A stretch of DNA of 64,000 nucleotides, taken from positions 744,001 through 808,000 of the forward strand of contig JABSSW010000007.1 of NCBI GenBank assembly GCA_018902385.1, read 5' to 3'. Origin of the DNA: Physcia stellaris. Its lineage: Eukaryota; Ascomycota; Lecanoromycetes; Caliciales; Physciaceae. Shown here piece by piece: positions 13,861 through 24,938 of this stretch (position 1 is its first letter; every line of letters starts with the position of its first letter). The position numbers were made by a program, and so were the translations under genes. The notes under the pieces are model-generated. The model saw only the letters and a program-made list of their open reading frames with translations. It had not been told where the DNA came from and made no database searches.

Positions 13861-14022
13861 TGATCAATTAGAAATCGCCAAGAGTTTAGTCATTAGTGCG
13901 CATTCCAATGACATTAAATGCTAAAAATCATGTAAATTAGCACTAGATAGAACATCATGCAATCAATGATTTACGACTCCATGCAGTCTTACAGTTTCGA
14001 TTTCTCACTAATTCTACATTCA
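13861..14022 (+). repeat. 3' LTR of the Copia fossil
   Basis: This 162-bp partner of the repeat at 8865-9034 has the same TG start and CATTCA end. Differences are mostly C/T and G/A transitions plus a few small indels. Confidence 0.85.
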
Positions 14023-14023
14023 A

Positions 14024-14432
14024 TGTTTCTTTTTCTTCTTCTTCTTCTTCTTCTTCTCCTCCTCCTCGAATCTCTCGGGTGAGATTACATCAATAGACGC
14101 TGAGAAAAAGTCGTTTTTAATTGACGCGACCGAGATCGAAGTCCGAGTTCTCGCAATTATCTCTCTCTTTCCATCCTCGTCGCCTTGTTGTAGAAATGAA
14201 AACCCGTGAGTGGCTTCGTCTCGTTCACAGCGTTCATTGTGTTTTTGACCACGTCCTCGGTCTGGTCGAATAGATAGACAGGAAGGCAGGGAGGCAGGGA
14301 GATAGGTAGGTGGATAGATAGGCAGTCAAAAAGGTAGATAAGTAGGCGGATAGATAGACAGTCAAAAAGGTAGATAAACAGGTCGACAGGTAGGGAAGTA
14401 GGAAGGTAGGTAGACAGGTAGATAGTAGATAG
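14024..14432. repeat. Microsatellites: TTC/TCC tract and GATA/GGAA-like tract
   Basis: A TTC/CTC pyrimidine tract occupies about 14024-14068, directly after the 3' LTR. From about 14273 to 14432 there is an irregular tetranucleotide array of AGAT, AGGT, AGGC and AGAC units (for example GATAGGTAGGTGGATAGATA). Confidence 0.85.
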
Positions 14433-16553
14433 ATTGCTATGAGATATCTCCAACAGAAAGGTCACCTTGGTATGGCGAAATCGGACTTTGGCAGGAGATA
14501 TGGGCCCGAAATGTCTTCGGGAGCGGTTCTGGGGTGGCTTCCGGGTAGGAGGGTCCAGCTACCGAACACGGGGCGTCCATTTACCTCGTACCAAGATGGG
14601 GGGTCATACTGCCAGCCTGTATAAATTCTACCTCTCCCTCTCGATCAGAATGACGCAGCGCACTTCCCTCTCACTGTCCAACTCAACTCATTATCATCAA
14701 TACGCCTCGAAAACTTGATAAAGGCGAGCGGAAGTCATACCACGAACAATTTAAAGTTTCGCGATTTATCGTCTATTCTATTCAATTCCGCTTTCTTATT
14801 GTCTCGTAAGCCCAAGTTCTAAATCGATCTCGTTGAACGGATAGGGGAGCCGCTCTTAGAGACAAAACATTAAGACAAAACATTGTGACTCTCGAGCCTT
14901 TCAATTCTGTAAGAGAGACTCAAAATTGTTACCTTCTTACAGGACTCATATCTCTCATCCTTCTTCCTTTCCTCTTCCCTTTTCGCCATCTCTCATATAT
15001 CGCTGTACCTCCCTTACTGGTCTCTATTCTGCAACGTTTCCTCGTCATTATCTTCCCCAGACCATTTTACAGCAGCGAGCTCCTAATCTTCATCACCTTT
15101 GATCCTTCTCTTCAATATCCAAGCCCAAAAACCGCAGAAGCAAGCTTTTATATAGCTCCAAGACTGCGTGCATCCCATCGCCCGCTTTATCTCGACTGCA
15201 CCCCCATCCCGACCACATCTACTTATAAGAGTTGATTCATAGTAGGAATGAAAGAATGACTGCAGCGACAGCGTGACTGCAAACCATCAGCTCCGCGGAA
15301 CCCATAACGTAGCTAAAAAGTCGACAACAACAAACACAGAAACGACGACCATACCAAAGCACGAGAGCTTTCCTCCCTTCTCTTCCATTTAGAATAGCTC
15401 TGCGCTATTTCAGATACCTACAAGTACGAAAATCCAATCTATCAACAATCGTCGTCGCGAAAGCGATCCGCAACATGAATCTATTCAGTAGTAAAGAAAA
15501 CAATGCTCTTGACGCGTGTTTGGGATACATCACATCCACGCTAGTGACGAGAACGATACGAGAATTAAAAGGAACATCAATATTTTGTTTTACTGAACGT
15601 ATTTATAAACTTCTTTAGATATCGTAAGATACGAAATTGCGATGGAACTGGCGTGAGGGACGTGATTCATGTACTCTGCAAATGTACTATGAGATATTAG
15701 GAAAATCCCCACGACGAGGGCTGTTAAGTAGATATATCGATACCTTGAAGAGACGCCAAGCGAACTTGAAGAAATGACAGGTTGCTGGTCTGCACCTTTC
15801 TGTTGTAGGGAGCTTTGCATCTTTTCTGGATCCGTGGAATCTGGTTCCTCTTTCCTTTTCCCCGGATCGCCCGAGTTCCGACCAAAGAAAATAACGAAGA
15901 TTTGATTTTCTCATAGTTAATGCTGCGTACTTCCTTCATTGCTATGTAGAAAAAACATGGTCTTTTGGGCCTGGCCGGTCTGCAAGTCTTCTGAATGAGC
16001 GAAAAGCAGCTCAGCAGAGCAGCTTTCAGAGTCTGACTACTCGCTCTGTCTCTGCGACTGGGTTATGAAGCGAGAAAAGAAGAAAACAAAGCCTCATCAG
16101 GAGATGAAAACGCCGATGTAGGTCAAAACAGGAGTGGGTGAGCCGGGCGAAAAAAAGAGACGAAAGACGAGGAATGGAAGGAATGGGGCATTGATCTCTT
16201 ATTTAACTAGGAGGTCAGTTTCTTCAATTCTCTTTCATTTCGTCATTCCTGCATTAGCACTCATGTCTAGCCTGGACGACCTTCCCATGACGATGAAAGA
16301 AGTCCTCAAAGGTGAAAATAGGGTGGGAAAGGGAGTGAAAACACAGATAAAGGAGAGAAACACGAGAGGTAAAAGTCTATTCGCTTTGAGGCTTTCCTAT
16401 ATGGTGAGCGGCGGCATCCTTTTCTAGGTCCTTTTTCCGGACTACATTCCTTTGTCCTTCCGGCGGGCGAGCGCTACGCTCTATGTTGCCACCTCAGAAA
16501 TAGATTGCCACTCCAAGGGATAGGATCGCGCCCATGAAGTAAGAGACGAAGGA
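14433..16553. other. Intergenic interval without a supported gene
   Basis: A TATAAAT at about 14621 followed by pyrimidine-rich DNA looks promoter-like, but no coding sequence downstream is convincing (the longest frames have odd composition and no splice support). A 47-bp copy of the motif at 2870-2916 lies at 15736-15782. Confidence 0.35.
15736..15782 (+). repeat. Short dispersed repeat, copy 2
   Basis: Partner of 2870-2916, about 38 of 47 positions identical by eye. On the minus strand both copies can be read as a similar peptide (SSLG[VA]SSRYR), so they could be a shared coding remnant or a short repeat family. Confidence 0.6.
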
Positions 16554-18773
16554 TCAAACCAATACGATTTCCTCAATGGCTGCCTCGCACATCCACTCCC
16601 ATTTGCGCCAATCATAGTTCGGGTCGGTCTTCGTACGAGGTCCCAAATACTCCTCCTCATCCTCAGGTGAAATATGAACGTAGCATCTCCCCACGACTTC
16701 GTAGCTCCGCCGACCTCGTCTCAAGCTTTTCCCTTTCGCCACCTGACGCAGAATTGCCGGCTCCGAACAGCCCACCAAGAAGAAGAGCATGTCTCCCTCC
16801 TGCGCTCGATCATCAGCCATACCGAGAAAGCCTTTGTCAGCCACGATGAGTCGCTTTCCTGGTTCTGTCAGAGGCTTCCAGTCACGCCATAGTCGTTTGG
16901 AGGCTGCGATGGCAGATTTATAGATGATCGTGTAAGCCGTGCAAAGCATTCCAAGGATTACTCCAAGCTCTACAAGGGCGATTCCAAGCAATATGATGGG
17001 CGTCCACGCGACGGTCGGCTTTAAAACAGGGAGAAGCAGTGTAATGGTGACGAATAGAATTATAACCAGAGCGGACGCGAACACTAATATCATACTTGGA
17101 TGAAATGTATGCAACGGCGCCCAGAGCGGGATTCGTTCCTTGGTCCAGCTATCCAAGGTCTGGCCTTGAATCTCGAACGTCGAGTTTGTCTCCAACCAGT
17201 TTTGGAAATTCTTACGAGATTCGGAGACAGATTCAGTAGATTTGTCAATATCCCGGTTAAGCCGAGAAGATACCAGTCCCATGGAACGAGTACAAAATAG
17301 CTGCCATTGGAAACGACTGTAGATTGCATCAGCCCTGTCCTTCAGAGGCCTACGTTCTTGAAACCAGTGGTGTTGACCTTCTTGGTCTAGAGTAAAGCAA
17401 GCTAGGAGAGCAGTAAGGACTTGAAGATTGCCATAATAATATCGGAATGGCGGATCTGGCAGCAACGAATTGGATGATTGGGTTCCGCGGTGATGAGCTG
17501 TAACCATTGAATCTGTTGATGTGGTCATTGCAAGAATCTTACCGACAGCGACCCCCTGTACTGGAAGGGTTTTGCCATGTCCTAATGACATATCGCGGCT
17601 TATTGAATCACCCAAGCAGAACCGCGACTCGGTCGATCCTGCGCTTGTCTCGGCAAGGTCGAAAGCCTTGGAAGGCAGATCCCTATCTAGCCAGTTGGGA
17701 ACCCATGACGGAAGTACTTTTGAGCTCGTCCGGTTTTTCTGGTCTCTTCCCTGTATCAGAATGAAGTCAAGATAACCTTGTTTCCGTATTAAGGCCCGTG
17801 TCAGGTCAATCAAAATAGTTTCGATAGACTGTACATAGTTCGGCATAGGGACTAAGTCAAGTCCATCATGGCAGAGACCTAGTAAGGAGAAGACTGCATC
17901 CCTCTGATCCGTGGATTCAAAGTCTTGACTCAGTTTGATGGCATGGATAAGTGATAACTTCACATTCTTCTGGTAGCGGCGGCGGAATTTCGTGACCATC
18001 TTAAACCATGAATACGCCATGTTAATATCGGGGCTCCAATACCCAGACTGTTGGCATAAATTGATAGCTTGTTCCATCTTTTTGAGGCTAATGGATTTTT
18101 CGTTGGCCAATATCACTTGCCTATAAGATGCGGACGTTTCTTGTATAATCCAACGCCGCTTCCAGTACTGACGTTGGAGTATACGTTGGAGACCTTGGAA
18201 ATGATGTTCGAGGATACAAGATCGACAACTTTCGTGACGAGGCTGGCCGTTCTGCTGCTGAGGCCTTTCTTTGGGAATAGAAGCTATTGCAATGCAGGTA
18301 TGAGGGACTTGTGCTAATCTTGTACCTCCGCCAGAATCCAGAAGTGATTCGAGGAAACCGATAATGGTGGATGATTCATCGTCATCAACCTTTTCACGTC
18401 CAAGCCACGCATAGCATACCTCAGCTCTCGAGTAGATACTTCTCATATTTCGAATCTGAAGGCTTTTCTCCTGTCTGTCTTCCTGATTGATGCACAACGC
18501 ATCTGCCCATATTTTACGAACACCTAGCTTGCGCAAATGTTGCAGCGCATCTGCTAAATTATATGTCACCGCCGTCTTGGTGCCGTTGACCAAAATGTCC
18601 GTCGTGATCGCTGGATCGCCCCAACAATAGGATAGAGCCGCATAACTGATAGGATTTATGAGACTCGTAATTTCCATTGTACATTTCATATCGGATTCGG
18701 GTGCACCGGGAAAGATAGTGAGCACCCGTATTTCGTAGCTCTCCGAGTCTAGGGGGTCATAGTTGAACGCCAT
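16554..18773 (-). CDS. HET-domain protein with two C-terminal membrane helices, 739 aa
   Basis: This single-exon gene encodes a heterokaryon-incompatibility (HET, PF06985) protein. The HET core spans about residues 44-190 and shows the family blocks YAALSYCWG, LRKLGVRKIWADALCINQ, IYSRAEVCYAWLG. A middle region (about 200-560) is the variable helical part usual in this family. Two hydrophobic segments near residues 570-625 (ILVFASALVIILFVTITLLL, IILLGIALVELGVILGM) predict a membrane hairpin, and the C-terminus carries the GDMLFFLVG...YEVVGRCYVH block that many large HET proteins share. Such proteins act in allorecognition and regulated cell death; the trigger here is unknown. The start is the ATG at 18773, with no upstream in-frame alternative nearby. 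The gene stands alone, 1 kb from the Zn2Cys6 gene. Confidence 0.92.
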   Translation of the reverse strand: MAFNYDPLDSESYEIRVLTIFPGAPESDMKCTMEITSLINPISYAALSYCWGDPAITTDILVNGTKTAVTYNLADALQHLRKLGVRKIWADALCINQEDRQEKSLQIRNMRSIYSRAEVCYAWLGREKVDDDESSTIIGFLESLLDSGGGTRLAQVPHTCIAIASIPKERPQQQNGQPRHESCRSCILEHHFQGLQRILQRQYWKRRWIIQETSASYRQVILANEKSISLKKMEQAINLCQQSGYWSPDINMAYSWFKMVTKFRRRYQKNVKLSLIHAIKLSQDFESTDQRDAVFSLLGLCHDGLDLVPMPNYVQSIETILIDLTRALIRKQGYLDFILIQGRDQKNRTSSKVLPSWVPNWLDRDLPSKAFDLAETSAGSTESRFCLGDSISRDMSLGHGKTLPVQGVAVGKILAMTTSTDSMVTAHHRGTQSSNSLLPDPPFRYYYGNLQVLTALLACFTLDQEGQHHWFQERRPLKDRADAIYSRFQWQLFCTRSMGLVSSRLNRDIDKSTESVSESRKNFQNWLETNSTFEIQGQTLDSWTKERIPLWAPLHTFHPSMILVFASALVIILFVTITLLLPVLKPTVAWTPIILLGIALVELGVILGMLCTAYTIIYKSAIAASKRLWRDWKPLTEPGKRLIVADKGFLGMADDRAQEGDMLFFLVGCSEPAILRQVAKGKSLRRGRRSYEVVGRCYVHISPEDEEEYLGPRTKTDPNYDWRKWEWMCEAAIEEIVLV

Positions 18774-19766
18774 GGATGCCCTGCCAGCGTCGATAATTCT
18801 CTCGGACTAAATGGCGTCAATGAAGGATACCATCTAATATACTCGCGACTCCTAGCTAATTAAGGAGGCAGCTCCTCATTTACGCAATGCAAGTGCTCTG
18901 TGCTTGGCGTTTGAGATTAGAAGTGAACAGAGATCAGCTAGGGATCAAAGACTCTTCGGACTAAATGATCAATGTCAAGATTGAAAGGGTATTAGCAGAC
19001 GACAAAATTACTAGGTAATAAACGGAAAAGAGAAGTATGTTCTTGCTTTTCGCGTGAGGCTGACTGACATCATCCCCTTCAAGCTGAGAGTTTTGGTGAC
19101 ATGTCACGTGAGGGCCACCGCCAAGGCAGCAACCTAGGGGATGGGGAGTGTCTGTCCTTCCCTTTCTTCTCTCTCATCTCCTTTCTCTATTCTATATATT
19201 ATCTGTTCTTTTGTTACCTCATCGCGCGATTCTTTTCATCTCTGAAGAATGTTGGCGCTTTTACGCCCTCTTAGATTACAATTACGGCAGCGTTCATTAC
19301 ACGGCTTTTACTATCTGATCTCTACCCCATAGAACAAGATACAAAAGGAGGTGATATTAAAGTAAAAAATGGCAATGGTTCCAATTGGATTCCACTGAGT
19401 CTCCATCATTCTCCCAGCGATCGGCATTATCCCCGAACAAAACTTGACACCTTCGAAATGTCACCAATCAATTTCGTTTTCCTTGAGCAAGTAGTATCTG
19501 TCCTTGGGTCGCCGAGTTGTATGCTGTGGCCCAGCTCCGCTAAAGTTGGATTTTTCCTGGTCTTAGATGCATGTAATCTGCCATTCGAGGACTATGATTG
19601 GCAATGGCTTGTGTAAGAAAGGTTACCGTGGCGGAGGAACAGAGGATCTGAGGCCTCACAGCCCTCCATCACCTTCGGACGGGTTCCCAATTTGGACGGA
19701 TATGAATGCTTCAATGTGACCAACGATTCAAAGAGCTTAGACGGAGACTGTGGTATTCTGTCTAAA
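18774..19766. other. Intergenic region between the HET gene and the regulator gene
   Basis: A pyrimidine-rich stretch at about 19155-19215 (CTTCTCTCTCATC) lies upstream of the HET gene on the opposite strand. No gene seen. Confidence 0.4.
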
Positions 19767-21899
19767 TCATTGTTCGATCGCGTAGGATACGTCGAAGAAC
19801 GCGTAGTCAGGAAAGCCGGGAACATTATTTGCCTGTATTGTAGACATACTCAATTCGCCACCCGGTGAAGACTGAATATCGAAATGATCCGCTCGAAATT
19901 GATCGGGTGATCCGAAAAACTCCACATGCTGCTCGCTTACGTGGTCTTGCTGAGAACATGAGTACCTGCTTGAAGAATGATCACTGATTGAGGCTAACAA
20001 TTGCTTAGATTGTCTAGCGGCAAGGTCCATCATCGCAAGGGAACCATCCAAGAATTCGGCGTTTTTCTTGGCCATTTTGAGAACCCATCGATATTGGTCT
20101 ATTCTGCTGATGCTAGCACTAACATCATGCTTCGACGTAAAAGTAGTAGAGAGCAAGCTTTCGAAGACTCCAATCAGTCCGAAGCTGAATTCAGATGCAA
20201 AATACCAGAAGCTCTGCCAATGCTCGGACTTCAAAGATCTCACAAAATCCATAGCAGATTCCGATCGGGCTGTGGCAGCATTCTGGCAGATCCTCACTAG
20301 TCCAGAATCAGGACACGTGCCAAGGGTGCGAGTAATGCATCTGTGGAGGGTAATCTCCGTCGCCCAGTAGGCCAAATGCAGGTATCCATTTGAAGAGAGC
20401 TTTCTGAACTTGATCTGCTCTATATCGAGGCAGTGTGGTAGGCTTGTGTACCAGTCTCTAAGTCTGATCTGTAGCGGCTTGACCTTCATCAGCGTCCTTG
20501 TGGTTGCGGTGGAGGGATCTGAATTACGATCTTCTTCAGCGGCTCCGGAGTACAGTGAAGCCAGGATATCAGAGAGTATTTGCGTCAGGGAAACCATGCA
20601 AGTATACAGTGTCCGGCCTTTCTCCACTTCTGTACTCCCTTCTTCGTCATTCTCATCCACGAAATTCTCTGGGAAATCTTGTTCCATCAGTGGCTGGACA
20701 GCCCAGTCTGTGCTCGAGATATGAGACGGCCTTCCTTGGACTAGACTAGCCCACTTGTCTTGCATGAATAATGCCCATGCCAATCGTTTCCGCAGACCTC
20801 TTTCCCAGCCAGGAATGTCCCAGTTCGAGCAGTCTCGATGCAAACCTAGGTCCTGACCGACTGCTACCATCTGCGCCGTGAAGGGCCATAGCTTTTCATT
20901 AGGCCGTTGCAAGAGGAGCAGACCTGCTTCGACAGTTGATAGCTTGGGCCGGCTTATAGCATAATTCATAGATTTCCAAGCCAATTCCTCCAAACGTTTG
21001 ATATCTGGAGCTAGAGCGCCAGACATCTCTAGGCTATAGCTCCAGTAATCCGTGGCCAAGATATACACAGCAGCGAGAAGTACCGGAGAAAACTCGCGAT
21101 GCGTACGCTCATATTTCTCCAAGTACACCTTTTTGTGGAGGATAGGAAAGCTAGGATGCACGATTCGAAAGTAAAGATTGATCAGTGCCCTACCATGCGG
21201 AGCTACGAGGTTTTCAATCTCATCTAGATCTCCGATCTCATCTTCGTAAGATTCAGTTCCTAGGTCAGGACGTATCAAGAAAGAATCGAAATCATTGACG
21301 TGCCGGAAAGTTCCATCGTGCGGCGTCTTAGCTAGCCCGGATATCCGAGGATTCGGCGTCAGAATTCTCTCTGTCTTACCGCTGCCGCCAACATATAGGC
21401 CGTGGTGACGTCGCTGCAAGCCTAAGGTCTGCTTGAGGAGTGACGGTCCCTTGAGCTTATCGTAATCATCGAGGTTTGTCTCTTGGCTTCTCGGGTACGT
21501 ACTTTTCTCAGAGAGCCTACGACGTGAATTGTGATTGGGAGTTCTGTCATATTGGTTACCTGCGAGAAATACATTTATATTGCGGAAAACATTTACTCAC
21601 CTGTCAATCTCATCTTCAATATTGTCCGACTTCCGTTTTCGCGGTGTGATATTCTCGAGGAACGTGCATTCCTGGTCTCGGAATTCGCAGAGTACACACT
21701 TTTCCGCCCCTCCTTTCACCACGCATCGGCTCTTCCTCCTCCTACAAGTATCGCAAGGACGATTCTTCACTGGCTTTTGCTCGGTGGGCGAACCCAGGAA
21801 ATTGTGGGAGCCGCTATGAAAGGTAGCACCACATTCCACATATGCGTTATCCGGGACTTGAAATTCTTGATCTACTCTTGGCAATGCAAGTAGGGCCAT
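19767..21899 (-). CDS. Zn2Cys6 transcription factor with fungal_trans domain, 691 aa
   Basis: Two exons fit in phase: 21899-21601 and 21543-19767, with a 57-nt intron (GTGAGT donor, ATGACAG acceptor). The binuclear zinc cluster is intact at residues 49-78: C49, C52, C59, C68, C71, C78 (NRPCDTCRRRKSRC). After it comes the block LDDYDKLKGPSLLKQTLGLQ, a linker typical of one subgroup of fungal regulators. The middle homology region (PF04082) covers about residues 185-400 (LINLYFRIVHPSFPILHK, LGLHRDCSNW, LAWALFMQDKW). The start was taken at the ATG at 21899; an earlier GTG is in frame but unlikely. It sits next to an NCS1 permease on the same strand and a fused amidohydrolase beyond it, so it is a plausible pathway-specific activator of those two genes, in the manner of URC2-like regulators of pyrimidine catabolism. 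That role is inferred from position only. Confidence 0.85.
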
Positions 21900-22373
21900 C
21901 GCAAGTCTCACACAGCGGTTCTAACGCGATTAGGAGACGCTTTGACTTCCCATATGAATGCAAACGATGTCTCGTCAGGATGATAATTAGATTTGGTCAT
22001 GACGCTGATCAGAGCTTTGGGCCGACTGCAAGGCAGCTCAACTGTGCAGGCACATGATGCTGATGTTCAGAATGTAGCCACCACTTCTGGAACAATCACC
22101 AGTGATTTCAGTCTCATGAAATGCGGTCTCTGATGGGTTGTAGTCCCGACGAAGAGAGAGATAAGGAGCGCCACAATAGAGATAAGCGACCTTTCGCCAA
22201 TCGGCGGCTGCGCTAGGCGGTTTAGCTTATTCGTAAGGTAAGCCAAGACAGCTGATTCCGTGTACAAGACAGAGCGTAGAGTACAGAGCTATGAGACCCT
22301 TGAACCACGATTAATACAGGCTCTTTTGCCGTCGTCAAACAGCCCATGACTAGAATATCCAAAACTTGTATCT

Positions 22374-24082
22374 CTAGACTACCTCAACGACTTCCTTTGT
22401 CTCTGCGCGAACGCCATCTTTAGCTTCATACGCGCTGCCATTGCTCGGACTAGTATCGCCTTTCTGCGGCGGAAGGACTGCTTCGTCTACAAGGGCACTG
22501 GTCAAAGGTGATATATATGTACAGATGACATAATAGCTTAGGAGAGCGATGAAGAAGCCGAACAACCACGCGAACGTATAGATCTTCACCGTATCAGTAA
22601 AGTCCCCTGCCTGTTGGGTAGAATCATTCTAACGTACCTTCCAGCCTCCCCCTACATCTAGACTGTTATCAATGGATTTCGCAAACCCAGGGACCAGGGG
22701 AAAGAAAGCGATTCCAAAGGCAGCATAAGCCCTCCAGTTGACGCCATAGCTATAGTAGTAGATGCCGTGATCTTTGTAGAGTTCGTGGATGTTGAGCTTT
22801 CTCTTCTTGATCAGATAGAAGTCAGAGACCATTACACCAGCAAGAGGACCCATGAGGCACGAATAGCCTGAGAGAAACGCAAGGAGGCCTGCGGCGTTCT
22901 TGATGATATTCCATGGTGTACAGACAACACAAAAGACCGATATGATGACGGTGGCACGGAAAATATTAATGTACTTCGGGCATAGACCGGATACATCGTT
23001 GCTGAATGGATAAGTTCCAGCTGCAATCTGGTTGCCAATGGTAGCGAGCATAAAGGAGAAGGCAGTGAAGAATTGAGCAGCTCGGCTGTCGAAATCACCA
23101 ATAACAGCGGGCATATACCACTGGAACTCACCCCAAATGTAGCTGTGGGCTGACGTGACAAAGATCGGTGTGAGTGCGCCCAGAGTCCCGATTACAGGGA
23201 GAGCAAAAAATTGATGATACCCAGCGAGACCGTTCTTGGAAAACCGACCAAAATCTGGCATGTTGACGGCCATGGATGAAAAAAGTCCAATTATTGCGTT
23301 TAGGCCAGTCAGTGCCGAGTAAGCCGTGTTCATGTAAGGACTGGTCAACTTGGCACGGCCAGTCACCAGTGGTCCTCCACCCTTGGTCACAATGACACCC
23401 CAGAGGAACAAGGCTGCAAAGGTTGGAGGCACGATAACTGCTTTGACAAGAAACAGAACGCGGAGTTTCTGGATGGGCATGGTGGCCAGTAAAGTTTGAA
23501 AAATCCAGTAAATGAAGAAGCATAGAACACCTGCGGATGTGATGCCTGCGTCTGGAGAAAGATGGTTGGGAAATCTCTTGAAGCTTGGCCATATTGCTTC
23601 GATACAATTTTGTAGGAAAGCCCCTGCTTGCACGCAAAGGATTGCGGTCCACATAGCTGCAACGAAAGCTCGAATGCAGATCGCAGGATAGGATCCATAC
23701 ATTCCAAATATCGAGCGGACAATGACAGGGAACGAGATGCTGTACTGCGCGCCCATCTTTCCGGTAAGCGTAATGACGACGCTGCAAATCGCAAACCCGA
23801 AGAACACGATTGGTATCGTCTCTCTAGCTGTGAATCCCAGTGCCATCACCGAAGATACTGTACTTGCAAGCGGCGGTGCAAGCATGTCAGACGTCCAATA
23901 AGCCCAGTAATCCTGCCAACTTGTCAGTCCTACGATACCTATCGATACGCTTGGTTTCTGAAATTGCTTACCAGTCCACCCCAGGTCCTCATGTGTACAG
24001 GCACTGGATCGAGATCTAGTACATTGGGGGTAAGAAAGTGCGAGCTATTGGATCGGCACCTGACGGACCTTTGTTTGACCAT
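22374..24082 (-). CDS. NCS1-family permease (uracil/allantoin/hydantoin type), 531 aa
   Basis: Three exons: 24082-23972, 23912-22638, 22583-22374, introns of 59 and 54 nt. The ATG at 24082 is preceded by an in-frame stop. NCS1 hallmarks appear in order: NVLDLDPVPVHMRTWGGL before the first helix, QYSISFPVIVRSIFG (helix 3 region), VNMPDFGRFSKN (the conserved central loop), YPFSNDVSGLCPKYINI, and GPLAGVMVSDFYLIKKRK. About twelve membrane helices are expected. NCS1 carriers bring nucleobases, allantoin, hydantoins or thiamine across the plasma membrane; the substrate cannot be read from the sequence. The cytosolic tail ends in a charged stretch (ETKEVVEVV). The 5' end faces the fused amidohydrolase gene across an 856-bp spacer, which suggests co-regulated uptake and breakdown of a nitrogen source. 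Confidence 0.9.
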
Positions 24083-24938
24083 CGTGGACTATTTGCGTAG
24101 ATACCTGCTTCGAACGGGACTCGCCAATGTAGATGTGGGGCAAGTCGAGTCTTCAGACGATTTGGGGAAAGTAGAGACATGACGTGAGATATTGAACAGT
24201 CGCCAGACAGGAGAAAAGGCTAGGTGGCGACCCCTGAAAGTGAACGGTGTGAAAAGGCGCAAGCAATGTGTAAACAATGATGGGCACAGGAAAGTCGGTG
24301 CGGCGAAATATATGTATGTACGGAATACCTGCAGACTTGCAAAAGATAAGAGACATTGCATGATAACGAATCTGATGTCTTCTTGCGATGGCCATAGTTT
24401 TTGCAAAGGAAGAGCGGCCGACGGCAACTGGCTTGAATTCTCAACTCGGCTCGCTCATCTCCAGTTTTTTGCTGGTGATAATCAAATCCATAGCTAGCGT
24501 CGATTGCCATGCGTTGAGGTGTTGATTGTGAAAGAGGTGCTCAAGATGGTGGTAGGCCAGACCCAGAGGACCTAGAAGGAGCTTAGTCTTTGGCCGTAGG
24601 CTTGGGCCTACTGCAGCTTCCCCATACCCCACGGAAGCCTCAGCCTATCATCATCACCTGCAAGCACGATACCCTCTCTGTGAAATTTAGCTTGCTTGGT
24701 AGCGCAGACTTTACGCTGATATGGCCGTCGGCGCGCCGTCGGGCCTATCTTGCGTTATTGTGATAGAAGTGGTGTCTGTTCCCAGAGTGCTCACGTGACA
24801 CTGCAACTACTCCGGAGATCGAGCAATACATTTTGATCTCTCGGTAGCAGAATACAGTGAACTTGACTTTCTCTCCGCAGCAGTGGATCTGAACCAGAGT
24901 GCTTCACCTACTCGTTCCGCTGATCGGAAACGGCGACC
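24083..24938. promoter_or_regulatory. Shared divergent promoter with several GATA (HGATAR) sites
   Basis: Between the permease and the fused hydrolase lie AGATAA at 24344-24349, TGATAA at 24361-24366 and 24476-24481, TGATAG at 24761-24766, and on the other strand CTATCA at 24645-24650 and CTATCT at 24745-24750. AreA/Nit2-type GATA factors bind HGATAR under nitrogen limitation. Such short sites occur by chance, so this is supportive only. Confidence 0.45.

Larger units (their letters stand above)
8865..14022 (+). mobile_element. Ty1/Copia LTR retrotransposon fossil, about 5.2 kb
   Basis: Two imperfect direct repeats (8865-9034 and 13861-14022), each starting TG and ending CA, bracket an interior with the Copia order of parts. 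A gag-like zone with a CxxC-x4-H-x4-C style knuckle lies near 10,010-10,060. An integrase zone near 10,800-11,100 keeps the pre-integrase look (CEKCVFFKAHRIV). Reverse transcriptase lies near 12,370-12,570 (KLCARKDFQQ, QYDAINAF, DIDEFIYC) and RNase H near 13,060-13,340 (TLKYLTHIKYYV, SDASFANDLDIRQSS). The gag-INT-RT-RH order distinguishes Copia from Gypsy. The copy is heavily broken (dozens of breaks) and AT-rich. By eye the LTRs are roughly four-fifths identical, so the insertion is old or was mutated fast. No target-site duplication is evident. Confidence 0.9.

Noticed and set aside
14885-15235. 116-codon frame with hydrophobic N-terminal half
   Set aside because: No ATG at its start, composition of pyrimidine-rich non-coding DNA, no family or splice support.
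22611-22637. 27-nt intron at the end of the permease gene
   Set aside because: Too short for fungal splicing; a 54-nt intron (22584-22637) with a branch-like ACTGAT and in-phase join fits better.
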